A stretch of DNA of 54,160 nucleotides, from the NCBI GenBank assembly GCA_944383315.1, contig CALWPB010000006.1:1-54160 (forward strand), given 5' to 3'. Positions 39,930 to 48,674 of this stretch are shown here, in pieces (position 1 is the first letter of the stretch; every line of letters begins with the position of its first letter). The DNA comes from an uncultured Clostridia bacterium. GTDB taxonomy: Bacteria; Bacillota; Clostridia; Christensenellales; UBA1242. The position numbers and the translations under genes are program-made. Under the pieces are notes generated by a model. It worked only from the letters and a program-made list of their open reading frames with translations. It did not search any database and was not told the origin of the DNA.

Positions 39930-41489
39930 ATGATTGTCGCATTTACAGGTATTACAGGAAATATGGGACAAGGAGTACTTTCACAAGTAGTCAACAACCC
40001 TAACATTGAAAAATTTAAATTTTTGGTATTACCAAAAGACCGCCGAATTAAGAAAATTTTACGCAAATATTCTAAATTTCAAGATAAATTTGAAATAATT
40101 TACGGAAATATTGCCGAAAAAGACAAATGTGAGGAATTAGTCAAGGACTGCGATTATGTTATAAATATGGCAGCAGTTATTCCGCCACTTTCGGACCAAG
40201 CCCCTGAAAAAGCAGTGGAATGTAATGAAATAGGTGTAGACGTACTTGTTTCTGTTATTGAGAACACAGAACCGCAGCCTAAATTTATTCACATTTCAAC
40301 CGTGGCACTTTATGGAAACAGAAACTATCTTCACCCTTGGGGACAAGTCGGCGATCCCCTACTTCCCAGTCCTTTTGATATCTATTCTGCCACAAAGTTA
40401 CGCGGTGAATGGCGCGTTTTAGAATCAAAAATCAGAAATTGGGCTGTACTTAGACAAACAGCGATGCTACATTCAAATATGCTTACAGACAATATGAATG
40501 ACGGGCTTATGTTTCATACTTGTTTTAACTCGCCACTTGATTGGGTAACGGCGCACGATAGCGGTGTATTAATTGCTAATATTTTAAAGAAAGATAACGA
40601 AAATGATTTGGGTTCAGCATTTTGGCGCCACTGTTTCAACATTTCAGGTGGCGAAATCAACTGCCGCACAGGCTATGACATTTTAAATGATGGTTTCGCA
40701 ATTATTGGCGGCGGTGTTAAGCAATTTTTCCGCCCCAATTTTAATGCAACGCGAAATTTCCACGGTGTTTGGTTCTATGATGGCGACAAATTGCAAAATT
40801 TATTTAATTATCAAACACAAACAGTCGAAGACTTTTGGCAGGAATTTGCGCATACGCACGCATATTTCAAGGCTGGAAAAATTGTGCCAAAGGCGGTAAT
40901 TCGAAAATTAGTTATTGAAAGGTTGTTCCACAATCCCAACTCCCCGAAATATTGGCTTAAACAAAATGATTCAGCAAAAATGAAGGCATATTTCGGTGAA
41001 ATTGAAGATTACAATCAACTTGGAACAAATTGGGACGAGTTTAATTTGCTTATTGAAAATAAAAACGATAAAGGCGAGACAATAGATTATTCTGCACTGC
41101 GTACGAAATCAAATGCTAAAATTGTTGATTACTTTTTTGATTTTTTAAAACCCGATACAGATATTACTGCGACCGACCTAAACAATGTTGCACAGGCTCA
41201 CGGCGGTTCGGTTAACATTACTAATTGGAACGGTGATATGTATGCAAAACTCCAATGGACAACACAGGACGGAGAGAAATTTTCCGCAAGTCCATACACC
41301 GTACTACGTGCTGGACACTGGCACAATCCATTATACACACAAAACAAATGGGAATTTGATAGACTTTCCAAAAAAGATAAGGTATATGCTCAAATTTGGT
41401 ATGATTCCCACAAAAATGATGAAGATAACTGCTATTTTTATGATAGCGAATATAATGCACACATTGAGAAAAAGGACCAAAAAATATGA
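39930..41489 (+). CDS. NAD-dependent epimerase/dehydratase-like protein
   Basis: 519 aa. N-terminal extended-SDR Rossmann fold: IVAFTGITGNMGQGVLSQVV (TGxxGxxG). The active site includes HISTVALYGNRN and YSATKLRGEW (YxxxK). The C-terminal ~200 residues are an added domain not found in ordinary SDR epimerases, with QNDSAKMKAYFGEIEDYNQL and SPYTVLRAGHWHNPLYTQNK. It could act on a nucleotide-sugar or an amino-acid-like substrate. GGAG precedes the ATG. The stop overlaps the start of the flavodoxin-ferredoxin gene (ATGA), so the pair acts as a unit, probably with that protein supplying electrons. Confidence 0.65.
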   Translation: MIVAFTGITGNMGQGVLSQVVNNPNIEKFKFLVLPKDRRIKKILRKYSKFQDKFEIIYGNIAEKDKCEELVKDCDYVINMAAVIPPLSDQAPEKAVECNEIGVDVLVSVIENTEPQPKFIHISTVALYGNRNYLHPWGQVGDPLLPSPFDIYSATKLRGEWRVLESKIRNWAVLRQTAMLHSNMLTDNMNDGLMFHTCFNSPLDWVTAHDSGVLIANILKKDNENDLGSAFWRHCFNISGGEINCRTGYDILNDGFAIIGGGVKQFFRPNFNATRNFHGVWFYDGDKLQNLFNYQTQTVEDFWQEFAHTHAYFKAGKIVPKAVIRKLVIERLFHNPNSPKYWLKQNDSAKMKAYFGEIEDYNQLGTNWDEFNLLIENKNDKGETIDYSALRTKSNAKIVDYFFDFLKPDTDITATDLNNVAQAHGGSVNITNWNGDMYAKLQWTTQDGEKFSASPYTVLRAGHWHNPLYTQNKWEFDRLSKKDKVYAQIWYDSHKNDEDNCYFYDSEYNAHIEKKDQKI

Positions 41490-42379
41490 AAATTTTAATT
41501 TGCTACTTTTCAGGAACTGGCAACACTAAAAAAATTGTAAATGAATATAAAAAACAGTTTGAGAGCAAAGGTGCAGAAGTTCAGGTTTACAATATTGAAA
41601 GTGGCGAACCGCTAGAACAAAATAATTTTGATTTATTAGGTATTGCCTACCCGATTCACGCGTTTAATGCTCCATCAATAGTTGTAAATTTTGTGAAAAA
41701 ACTTGAAAAGCAACCTGAAAACAAGCATTTGTTCATTATAAAGACTTCGGGCGAACCACTCGCACTTAATAATATTTCATCAACAAAAATCAAAAAAATG
41801 TTGCGCCATCGTAACTTTACTCTAACTAATGAATACCATTATGTAATGCCATATAATATTATTTTCAGGCACTCGGACAATATGGCATACAAAATGTGGG
41901 ATGTTGCCCAACGTCTTGTTCCCGCGCATTGTGATGAAATTTTAGAAAATCAAAAATCTAAACTTGGTTATGTGTTTATGGGTAGTTTTCTTGCTTGGGT
42001 ATTCCGCATTGAATATTGGGGCGGTAGATATAATGGCAAAAAATATACAGTAAGTGATGAATGTATAAAGTGTCAAAAATGTGTGCGTTGTTGCCCTACG
42101 CACAATATAACTATTAAAGATGGGCAATTTGAGTTTGGGGACAACTGTATTATGTGTATGCGCTGTTCATTCTTCTGCCCTACAAATGCTATAAAAATAG
42201 GTCTATTTAACAACTGGAAAGTAAACGGCGAGTACAACTTTAATAATTACAACGAAAATGAAGAACAAACCCACAAAAAATTCTGTAAAAAATCATACCA
42301 AAAATATTTTGAAAAGAGCGAAGAAAAAATAAAAAAATACGAAGAAAAAACGCAAAAAATCAACGAAAACAATGCATAG
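41486..42379 (+). CDS. EFR1-type flavodoxin-2[4Fe-4S] ferredoxin fusion
   Basis: 297 aa. The N-terminal flavodoxin fold (MKILICYFSGTGNTKKIVNE, with the FMN-binding SGTGNT) is fused to two [4Fe-4S] motifs: CIKCQKCVRCCP at about 192-203 and CIMCMRCSFFCP at about 219-230. This is the layout of EFR1-family proteins, which act as electron carriers for anaerobic oxidoreductases. It ends in a Lys/Glu-rich tail. Coupled to the SDR gene by a 4-bp overlap, so it likely serves that enzyme (inference). A strong terminator follows. Confidence 0.85.
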   Translation: MKILICYFSGTGNTKKIVNEYKKQFESKGAEVQVYNIESGEPLEQNNFDLLGIAYPIHAFNAPSIVVNFVKKLEKQPENKHLFIIKTSGEPLALNNISSTKIKKMLRHRNFTLTNEYHYVMPYNIIFRHSDNMAYKMWDVAQRLVPAHCDEILENQKSKLGYVFMGSFLAWVFRIEYWGGRYNGKKYTVSDECIKCQKCVRCCPTHNITIKDGQFEFGDNCIMCMRCSFFCPTNAIKIGLFNNWKVNGEYNFNNYNENEEQTHKKFCKKSYQKYFEKSEEKIKKYEEKTQKINENNA

Positions 42380-42384
42380 TACTT

Positions 42385-42424
42385 AAAAAAACGCAAAAAT
42401 AATTAATTTTTTGCGTTTTTTTTA
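42385..42424 (+). terminator. Terminator of the SDR-EFR1 operon
   Basis: AAAAAACGCAAAAA pairs with TTTTTTGCGTTTTTT around TAATTAA, with more Ts. Confidence 0.8.
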
Positions 42425-42468
42425 TTAATTTTTAGTTATTTATTTATATTTTCGTGTAGTTGCAAAAT

Positions 42469-42768
42469 TTAATTTATTCCCATTTCTTTCATAATTTGCT
42501 CGACTTCTGCCTGACCTTCTTTTAGCTTTTTAACTTCGTCGGGACACAGGTGTGAAAGTAGTGTCAGCAACTCGCCTACGTGTACTCGTTCTTCATTGCG
42601 AATATCTATCCATACTCGCTTTGCTAATTCATTATCAGTACTTTGGATGTGTGCATTATACTGATTAATTGCATCCAATTCACCTATAATATCTTGTCTA
42701 ACAGCAGTTACTAAATCATTGCGAGTATAAAAATGCTTAAAATTCATAAACGGTGGCACAAAATCCAT
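42469..42768 (-). CDS. Small ferritin-like (EncFtn/rubrerythrin-type) protein
   Basis: 99 aa, a two-helix protein. AVRQDIIGELDAINQYNAHI holds the first E...Y..H metal motif, and IRNEERVHVGELLTLLSHL the second ExxxH. This is the pattern of encapsulated ferritins and the DUF2202/rubrerythrin-like group, which form dimers with a di-iron site. No encapsulin shell gene and no encapsulin-targeting tail are evident, so it may act free in the cytoplasm in iron or peroxide handling. AGGAG precedes the ATG. Convergent with the SDR-EFR1 operon. Confidence 0.7.
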   Translation of the reverse strand: MDFVPPFMNFKHFYTRNDLVTAVRQDIIGELDAINQYNAHIQSTDNELAKRVWIDIRNEERVHVGELLTLLSHLCPDEVKKLKEGQAEVEQIMKEMGIN

Positions 42769-42983
42769 ATTATAAACTCCTAATTGAAATAATATCTTAT
42801 ATGAAAATAATTTAAAAAAGTTGAAAAATTATTTCTTAATGCCTAGATAATGAAATTATCTTTAAAAAATATTAGTGCAAAATGCATAAACTTTAATATT
42901 ATTTATAATAATACGCAAAAAACTGTTGCAATTTTAATAATTTTGTATAATAATATAATTATAAAATTCAGGAGGGGTATGCT

Positions 42984-43307
42984 ATGGCTTTAGGGGAAAC
43001 TTTAAGCAAGGTATTTAATGTAATTAACACAATTTGTGCATTTATTGTACTTGTAGTTTTGGCACTAACTGCAATCAACGCAAACTGGACATTTATTTCA
43101 AACGAAACAGTTTTAACTATTTTTGAATACATTTTGAGATTTGGTCCGCTGATTGTATGTTCACTTGTTATGGTTGAATTTGCAATTAAACGCAACATTA
43201 TTTTGCAAATTATTATTTACTTGATTATTGCAGTTGCAGTTATTTTCCAATTCTTCCCTGGTACATTTGATTCTATCGTTGATTCAATCAATGGTATCGG
43301 CGGTTAA
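42984..43307 (+). CDS. Membrane protein of unknown function (107 aa)
   Basis: Three hydrophobic helices (VINTICAFIVLVVLALTAIN, ILRFGPLIVCSLVMVEFAIK, IILQIIIYLIIAVAVIFQFF) and a short polar C-terminus. GGAGGGG lies seven bases before the ATG. Strong terminator after it, single-gene unit. Confidence 0.65.
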   Translation: MALGETLSKVFNVINTICAFIVLVVLALTAINANWTFISNETVLTIFEYILRFGPLIVCSLVMVEFAIKRNIILQIIIYLIIAVAVIFQFFPGTFDSIVDSINGIGG

Positions 43308-43308
43308 T

Positions 43309-43336
43309 AAAAAAACACTTCATTTGAAGTGTTTTT
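43309..43336 (+). terminator. Terminator of the 107-aa membrane protein gene
   Basis: AAAAAACACTTC, ATTT loop, GAAGTGTTTTTT: a perfect stem. Confidence 0.9.
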
Positions 43337-43366
43337 TATTAATATAAATTATTTAGTTGAAATAAT

Positions 43367-43453
43367 TTAGTCCTTATCGGCTTTCTTAATGCTTAGTGAT
43401 AATCTATTTTTTTGCAAATCTACACCGATTACTCTTACGCGGACTTTGTCGCT
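43367..43453 (-). pseudogene. Duplicated 3' fragment of tex
   Basis: The minus strand reads SDKVRVRVIGVDLQKNRLSL, then SIKKADKD and a TAA. The last 28 codons of the intact tex gene at 43554 encode the same with two changes (26 of 28 residues equal: Ser for Gly, Lys for Arg). There is no start codon and the fragment diverges abruptly upstream. It is a partial copy of the S1-domain end, or the remnant of a tex paralogue. The 100 bp between it and tex is unrelated. Confidence 0.75.
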
Positions 43454-43553
43454 TTGCTGGGCGATTGTTTGAAGTTAGTCTTTGTAATGTTTTGTTGCTT
43501 TTGTATTACAAATCTATTGATTTTACTCTCGTTACAATCGCACAGTCGGCGAC

Positions 43554-45794
43554 CTAGTCCTTATCGGCTTTTTTGATGCTTAATGATAATCTATTTTTTT
43601 GCAAATCTACGCCGATTACTCTTACTCTTACACGGTCGCCGACAGTTAACACTTCGCTAGGGTGTTTGATAAAGTCGTCGCTAATTTCGCTAATATGCAC
43701 CATACCGTCTGTGTGGACACCGACATCTACAAATGCCCCAAAATCAATAACATTACGCACCACACCATCAAGGTCCATACCTACCTGCAAATCTGCAAGT
43801 CCTAGCAACTCGCTCCGCAACACAGGTTGTGGTAACGTATCACGAATATCGCGCCCCGGCTTTTGCAATTCGGTTACGATATCCAAAAGTGTTGGTTCGC
43901 CTACCCCACAAATTTCAGCAACTTTTGCCACACCTTCGGCTTCAATTCGTTGCGAAAGTGTGTTCAAACCACCGTTTGCAATATCGTCTTTTGTAAGCCC
44001 AAAATGCGCGAGCAATTTCTCAACTGCGGGATAACTTTCGGGGTGCACTGCGGTATTATCAAGAATATTTTTGCCGTGAGGGATACGCAAGAAGCCTGCG
44101 CACTGCTCATATGCTTTCGCACCGAGTTTATTTACTTCGAGCAACTCGCGTCTATCCTTGAAATTACCGTGCTTATCGCGGTATTTTTCAATTTCAGCAG
44201 CAATGCCCGCATTCAGTCCGCTGACGTGAGTAAGTAACGCAACAGAAGCAGTGTTAAGGTCGACACCTACGGTATTTACCGAGTTTTCAACGACGCCGTC
44301 CAGCACTTCGCCGAGCCTTTTTTGTGGCATATCGTGTTGATATTGACCTACTCCAAGTGATTTAGGGTCAATTTTAATTAATTCAGCCAACGGGTCCTGT
44401 AATCTGCGTGCGATTGATACTGCGCTGCGGATACTAACATCGTATTGTGGAAATTCCTTTGCTCCCAACTTACTTGCCGAATACACACTCGCGCCTGATT
44501 CATTTACCATAGCATACTGCAACTTGCGTGGCGCCATTGCTTTTATCAGTTTTGTAACAAAAATTTCAGACTCTTTGCTCGCTGTTCCGTTACCTATGGC
44601 AATGGTATCAACATTATTTTTAATAATCATTGCAGAAAGTGTGGTAATTGCTTCTTCTACTTTATTTTGCGGTGGCGTTGGGTAAACTACGCCTGTATCT
44701 AGTACTTTGCCGCTTGGGTCAATAACCGCAATTTTACAGCCTGTACGATATGCAGGGTCTACCGCCATAATCGTTTTGCCTTTTAGTGGTGGTTGCATCA
44801 AAAGTGGCTTTAAATTTACTTCAAACATTTTAATAGACTGTTCATTTGCGTTGTCTGTAAGTTCATTGCGGAATTCGCGCTCTAAACTTGGGTCTAATAG
44901 ACGTGTGTAGCCGTCTACGGTTGCATAAGCCACAAGTTGCGGAGCGGTCATTGTGGTGAAATCAACAGACTTCGGCAATTTAAGTTTGCTGTGTTCGTCA
45001 AACTCGGGCATAAAAGGCTTGCTATCACCTTTTACAAACTGCTTGAATAGTGTTGCAAAAATCTTTTCTAGGCTGTTACGGTCAAAAGTAAAATAAACTT
45101 TGAGCGCGCCTTCTTTCTCTCCACGGTTTAACGCAAGCACGCGATAAGCGGGCAAAAACTTGATAATTTGATGAAAATCTTTGTAATTTTCGTAAACTTT
45201 TCGCTCGTCCTTGTCTTCTTTCCACTCGGCATTAATGCTGGCGCGTGTCCAATACAGCGGGCGTAGTGCCTTGCGCGCTTCGGGGTCATCGGCGACAATT
45301 TCGGCTATAATATCGCTAGCCCCTGCGAGTGCATCGGCTACTGAATTTACACCTTTTTCACTGTCTACATACGGTGTTGCCAATGCCACTAGGTCATTGT
45401 TATCCTGCTTTAAAATAGCATCAGCAAGCGGCTGCAAGCCTGCGGCTATAGCGACACTAGCACGGGTTTTGCGCTTTGGTCTAAAAGGTCTATAAATATC
45501 TTCAATTTCGGTAAGGGTAATTGCATCATCGATTTGCTTTTGCAATTCGGGAGTAAGGTTACCCTGCTCGGTAAGTAGTTTTGTTACTTCGTCCTTACGT
45601 TCATTTAAATTGCGCAAATAATTAAGTTGGTCGGCAAACTCACGAATAGTTTGGTCGTCTTGGCTGCCGTGCATTTCCTTACGATAACGGGCAATAAAAG
45701 GTATTGTACAACCTTCGTCAATTAGATTGATAAGATTTTGTGCATATACGGGTTTGATATTAAATTTAGTTGCTAAAACGTTTGAAATTTCCAT
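43554..45794 (-). CDS. tex: Tex-family S1 RNA-binding transcription protein
   Basis: 746 aa, the usual length. Order: Tex N-terminal domain (FIARYRKEMHGSQDDQTIRE), YqgF-like RNase H fold (IMAVDPAYRTGCKIAVIDPS), helix-hairpin-helix (FLRIPHGKNILDN...VNTVGVDLNTASVALLTHVSG) and a C-terminal S1 domain (GMDLDGVVRNVIDFGAFVDV ... LSLSIKKADKD). It binds RNA and nucleic acid in the cytoplasm and affects transcription and stress response. The ATG at 45794 is chosen because AAGGATA lies before it; the frame runs 45 codons further upstream through repeat DNA. A fragment of its 3' end lies just downstream. Confidence 0.92.
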   Translation of the reverse strand: MEISNVLATKFNIKPVYAQNLINLIDEGCTIPFIARYRKEMHGSQDDQTIREFADQLNYLRNLNERKDEVTKLLTEQGNLTPELQKQIDDAITLTEIEDIYRPFRPKRKTRASVAIAAGLQPLADAILKQDNNDLVALATPYVDSEKGVNSVADALAGASDIIAEIVADDPEARKALRPLYWTRASINAEWKEDKDERKVYENYKDFHQIIKFLPAYRVLALNRGEKEGALKVYFTFDRNSLEKIFATLFKQFVKGDSKPFMPEFDEHSKLKLPKSVDFTTMTAPQLVAYATVDGYTRLLDPSLEREFRNELTDNANEQSIKMFEVNLKPLLMQPPLKGKTIMAVDPAYRTGCKIAVIDPSGKVLDTGVVYPTPPQNKVEEAITTLSAMIIKNNVDTIAIGNGTASKESEIFVTKLIKAMAPRKLQYAMVNESGASVYSASKLGAKEFPQYDVSIRSAVSIARRLQDPLAELIKIDPKSLGVGQYQHDMPQKRLGEVLDGVVENSVNTVGVDLNTASVALLTHVSGLNAGIAAEIEKYRDKHGNFKDRRELLEVNKLGAKAYEQCAGFLRIPHGKNILDNTAVHPESYPAVEKLLAHFGLTKDDIANGGLNTLSQRIEAEGVAKVAEICGVGEPTLLDIVTELQKPGRDIRDTLPQPVLRSELLGLADLQVGMDLDGVVRNVIDFGAFVDVGVHTDGMVHISEISDDFIKHPSEVLTVGDRVRVRVIGVDLQKNRLSLSIKKADKD

Positions 45795-45885
45795 AAAATT
45801 GTATCCTTTGTTGTAAAATTTGTTGACATAGTAATTAAAATTTGCAGGTAAATAACACATACGTGCAATTTTGAAGTGCGTAGCC

Positions 45886-46173
45886 GCACGGGCAATAAAC
45901 AAGTATACTTTAAGACACCGTATACCCAATTTTGTGATAGAAGTTGTTAGATACTAGGAGCATAGGCATTTTAGGACGCGCCGCGGTGCGTGGGCGCACT
46001 CCCGATAAACTATGCTATTGATTTGAATAGAGAAGATATTAGATACAAGGAGTGCAAAACTCAATGCGAAGGCGCACGGGCAATAAATAAGTATACTTTA
46101 AGACACCGTATACCCAATTTTGTGATAGAAGGTGTTAGATACTAGGAGCATAGGCATTTTAGGACGCGCCGCG
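45886..46173. repeat. 100-bp direct duplication in the tex upstream region
   Basis: 45886-45985 and 46074-46173 match with only two differences (C/T and T/G), offset 188 bp. Each contains GTATAC...GTATAC and TAGATACTAGGAGCATAGGC and GACGCGCCGCG. Between them, GATATTAGATACAAGGAGTG repeats the motif a third time in weaker form. The region is gene-free apart from the 5' extension of tex. Confidence 0.85.
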
Positions 46174-46246
46174 TACTAAACGTACGCTAGCGGTCTAAAA
46201 TACCGTAGCGACGAAGTAGATGACACTTTCTATCACAAAATTAGTC
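46111..46246. repeat. Multi-arm fold-back element (AGATACTAGGAGCAT family), complete copy
   Basis: Outer arms CAATTTTGTGATAGAAGGTG (46115 on) and TATCACAAAATTA (ending about 46243), middle arms CATTTTAG and CTAAAATA, and inner GCGTAC/GTACGC (46171-46187). GCGACGAAGTAGATGACAC matches GCGACGACGTAGATAGTAT of the 18460 element. The right edge overlaps the stop codon of the 46241 gene. Confidence 0.75.
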
Positions 46247-46942
46247 GTCGTTTAAATATATCATCCTATGACAATTCTCACACTCCAACACTCGCTTTTC
46301 TTTGAGTAAATCAAGGCGAGCATTTGGCAACTGCATTGCGCAGACACCACACGCATTGTTTACTAGCGGCACAAAAATTGGAAACTTGTGGTCTTCGCGC
46401 ATTACTTTGTAGCGTTCAAGAAGTTTTGGGTCTATTTGCTTTTCAAGTCTTGCTAATTCGTCCTTAATTTCCTGAATTTTCTGTGTCTTGTCGCCAGCAA
46501 ACTTGTTGTAGCGCGTCATACTTTCGTTATATTTCTTTTTAGCCAACACACCACTTTGCTTTGTTGTTTCAAAGTCATTTAAAGTGCGGACAATTTTCTT
46601 TGAAAGCCCTGTAATCTCTTTGTTGAGACTCAACATATTTGCAATTTGCTTTGAAATGTCGCTCGAACTTTCGCGCAATTCCGCTTCGCTCAACTCGTGA
46701 AAGTCGCGTTGTTTAATGTCGTCAAGGCGTTTGCTTTCCTGCTCAAACTCTTGCTTTATTTTCTCATAATCAGCAATAAGTTGAGAGGCGGAACGCTCAA
46801 TAGACACGAGTTTATTTTGCGCGTTCTTTACCTGCTCTACCATTTGATTTACTACGCGCTTTGCATCGCTGTTTTCGAGTTCGCGCTCAATTTTTACAAG
46901 GTTTGCATCCATTTTTTGATATTGTAATATTTCTTTTAACAT
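46241..46942 (-). CDS. C4-type zinc-ribbon coiled-coil protein (DUF164/CT398-like)
   Basis: 233 aa. A long coiled coil (about 1-185, LVKIERELENSDAKRVVNQM, KNAQNKLVSIERSASQLIAD) and a C-terminal zinc ribbon: CGVCAMQLPNARLDLLKEKR and ECENCHRMIYL (two CxxC pairs). This is the protein usually found next to trmK in Firmicutes. Its ATG overlaps the trmK stop by 7 bp. Function is not settled; it is thought to act in RNA or protein assembly. Last gene of the dnaG operon here. Confidence 0.8.
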   Translation of the reverse strand: MLKEILQYQKMDANLVKIERELENSDAKRVVNQMVEQVKNAQNKLVSIERSASQLIADYEKIKQEFEQESKRLDDIKQRDFHELSEAELRESSSDISKQIANMLSLNKEITGLSKKIVRTLNDFETTKQSGVLAKKKYNESMTRYNKFAGDKTQKIQEIKDELARLEKQIDPKLLERYKVMREDHKFPIFVPLVNNACGVCAMQLPNARLDLLKEKRVLECENCHRMIYLNDD

Positions 46943-47625
46943 ATTTTTTCCTCTACTGTCTTGATTTGTTTTTGAATTTGGTTAAGTTTGCCGCGTACGC
47001 TTTGATTTACCGCAAGCACCTGAGATGCGTTTTCCAAAATACGCAGGCATTTTTTCTCATATTCGCGCAGCCATTCGAGATAATCTCGGGTATAATAACT
47101 AGCCTCAACTACTCCAAAAGTGAGTTGAAATTCGGTTAATTTCTGTCTACCGCGCTTGGCTTTGATTAAGTGATAAATTTTGCCGTCCTTTATAACGTGG
47201 TCAACCACGATAAAGAAACCATTTGAATTAAGCCACTTGCGGACGGCATATGTATCGCGCATAGGCTGAATAATCAATGTCTCTATGCTGTCTAGGTCGT
47301 GCGTTTTGCTATATTCGTACAAAATATTTATTATTTCAGTGCCACCCATTCCTGCGATTAATACTTCATCAGGCTTTTGGCGGACTGCTTTTAGTCCATC
47401 ACAATTATAGAAAATTGCTTGGTCGTCTACTTGATTTCGTTTTAATAATTTTATTGTCTTTTCAAGACATTTCAGGCTTATATCAATACATAATACCCTG
47501 TTTGCTTTCCAGTGTTCTAGCACGTAAAGGCTCATATAGCCGTGGTCGCAACCCACATCGGCGAACACTGCGCAGGGCTCTATCAACTCGGCGATTGCCG
47601 AAAGCCTGCGTGTCAGTTTATTCAT
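46936..47625 (-). CDS. trmK: tRNA (adenine22-N1)-methyltransferase TrmK
   Basis: 229 aa. SAM-binding Rossmann fold: [20 protein letters not shown] (motif I) and [15 protein letters not shown] (motif IV), with [17 protein letters not shown]. It methylates A22 in the D-arm of tRNAs, mainly Ser and Tyr tRNAs. The ATG at 47625 is used because a preceding TTG lacks support; the rpoD stop (47618) overlaps its first codons by 8 bp. Conserved place after rpoD in Firmicutes. Confidence 0.9.
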   Translation of the reverse strand: MNKLTRRLSAIAELIEPCAVFADVGCDHGYMSLYVLEHWKANRVLCIDISLKCLEKTIKLLKRNQVDDQAIFYNCDGLKAVRQKPDEVLIAGMGGTEIINILYEYSKTHDLDSIETLIIQPMRDTYAVRKWLNSNGFFIVVDHVIKDGKIYHLIKAKRGRQKLTEFQLTFGVVEASYYTRDYLEWLREYEKKCLRILENASQVLAVNQSVRGKLNQIQKQIKTVEEKIC

Positions 47626-48673
47626 CAATAAAATCCTTTAATTTTTTGCTGCGGCTTGGGTTGCGAAGTTTTTTGAGTGCCTTTGCCTCAATCTGTCTAA
47701 TACGTTCGCGGGTAACATTAAATTCCTTGCCCACTTCTTCAAGTGTGCGCGGGTGTGCGTCATCAAGCCCGTAGCGCAAACGAATTACCTTTTGCTCACG
47801 CGGAGTCAGTGTTTCGATAACTGCAAGTAACTGTTCTTTTAGCATCATTTGGACTACATTTTCTGCTGGTGATTTTGCGTTTTCGTCAACTACAAAATCA
47901 TAAAATTCACTGTCGCCTTCTTCACCTGTTGGAGTTTCTAGGCTGGTAGGTTCGAGTGCGATGCGGCGAATTTCGCTAATTTTCTCTTCACTCATTCCCA
48001 TTGCCTGAGCGATTTCAGATTCGGTAGGCTCGCGCCCTAATTTCTGCCATAATTGGCGAGTAACTCTTGCTAATTTGTTGATTGTTTCAACCATATGCAC
48101 AGGAATACGGATAGTGCGCGCTTGGTCAGCGATTGCACGGCTAATAGCCTGTCTTATCCACCAAGTACCATAAGTTGAAAATTTAAGCCCGCGGTGATAG
48201 TCAAAACGTTCTACCGCGCGAATAAGTCCAAGATTTCCTTCTTGAATCAAATCGCTAAAACTCATACTTGTTTTGCCGAGATAACGTTTTGCAAAGGCAA
48301 CGACAAGTCGCAAGTTTGATTCAATTAACTTGCGTTTTGCTTCTTCATCGCCTTCCATCATTCGCTTGCCCAACTCCAATTCTTGCTGTTGAGTAAGCAA
48401 TTCAACTTTCCCGATATCTTTAAAATACATCTTAATCGGGTCGTTAATATTGGCTTGATTCATAAGGTTTTCGAGCATTATCTCGTCTTCGCCCGACATC
48501 TCGCCTGCTTTTTTAAGTTCGATGCCTTCTTCGTGCAACTGTTTTAGCACTTCTTCGACTTCTTCGGGAGTAGCATCAGCATCCATAAGAATAATTGCTA
48601 CATCGTCTTCGGATATTCCCTGTTTCTTTGCTTGGTCTTTTATTTTTGCGATTTCTCTTTTAAATTTTTCCAA
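47618..48673 (-). CDS. rpoD: RNA polymerase primary sigma factor SigA (RpoD)
   Basis: 351 aa. Regions visible: 1.1 (about 1-60), 1.2 ([20 protein letters not shown]), 2 ([60 protein letters not shown]), 3 and 4.2 ([20 protein letters not shown]). It directs RNA polymerase to housekeeping promoters. The start codon is TTG at 48673: AAGGAGG lies six bases upstream and no ATG occurs before residue 30. The dnaG stop is 2 bp upstream, giving strong coupling. The same subunit should read the TTGTAT/TATAAT promoters seen here. Confidence 0.95.
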   Translation of the reverse strand: MEKFKREIAKIKDQAKKQGISEDDVAIILMDADATPEEVEEVLKQLHEEGIELKKAGEMSGEDEIMLENLMNQANINDPIKMYFKDIGKVELLTQQQELELGKRMMEGDEEAKRKLIESNLRLVVAFAKRYLGKTSMSFSDLIQEGNLGLIRAVERFDYHRGLKFSTYGTWWIRQAISRAIADQARTIRIPVHMVETINKLARVTRQLWQKLGREPTESEIAQAMGMSEEKISEIRRIALEPTSLETPTGEEGDSEFYDFVVDENAKSPAENVVQMMLKEQLLAVIETLTPREQKVIRLRYGLDDAHPRTLEEVGKEFNVTRERIRQIEAKALKKLRNPSRSKKLKDFIDE

Positions 48674-48674
48674 T

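Noticed and set aside
45795..45929. N-terminal extension of Tex by 45 residues
   Set aside because: It runs through repeat DNA, lacks a ribosome site, and has no similarity to Tex; the ATG at 45794 has AAGGATA upstream.
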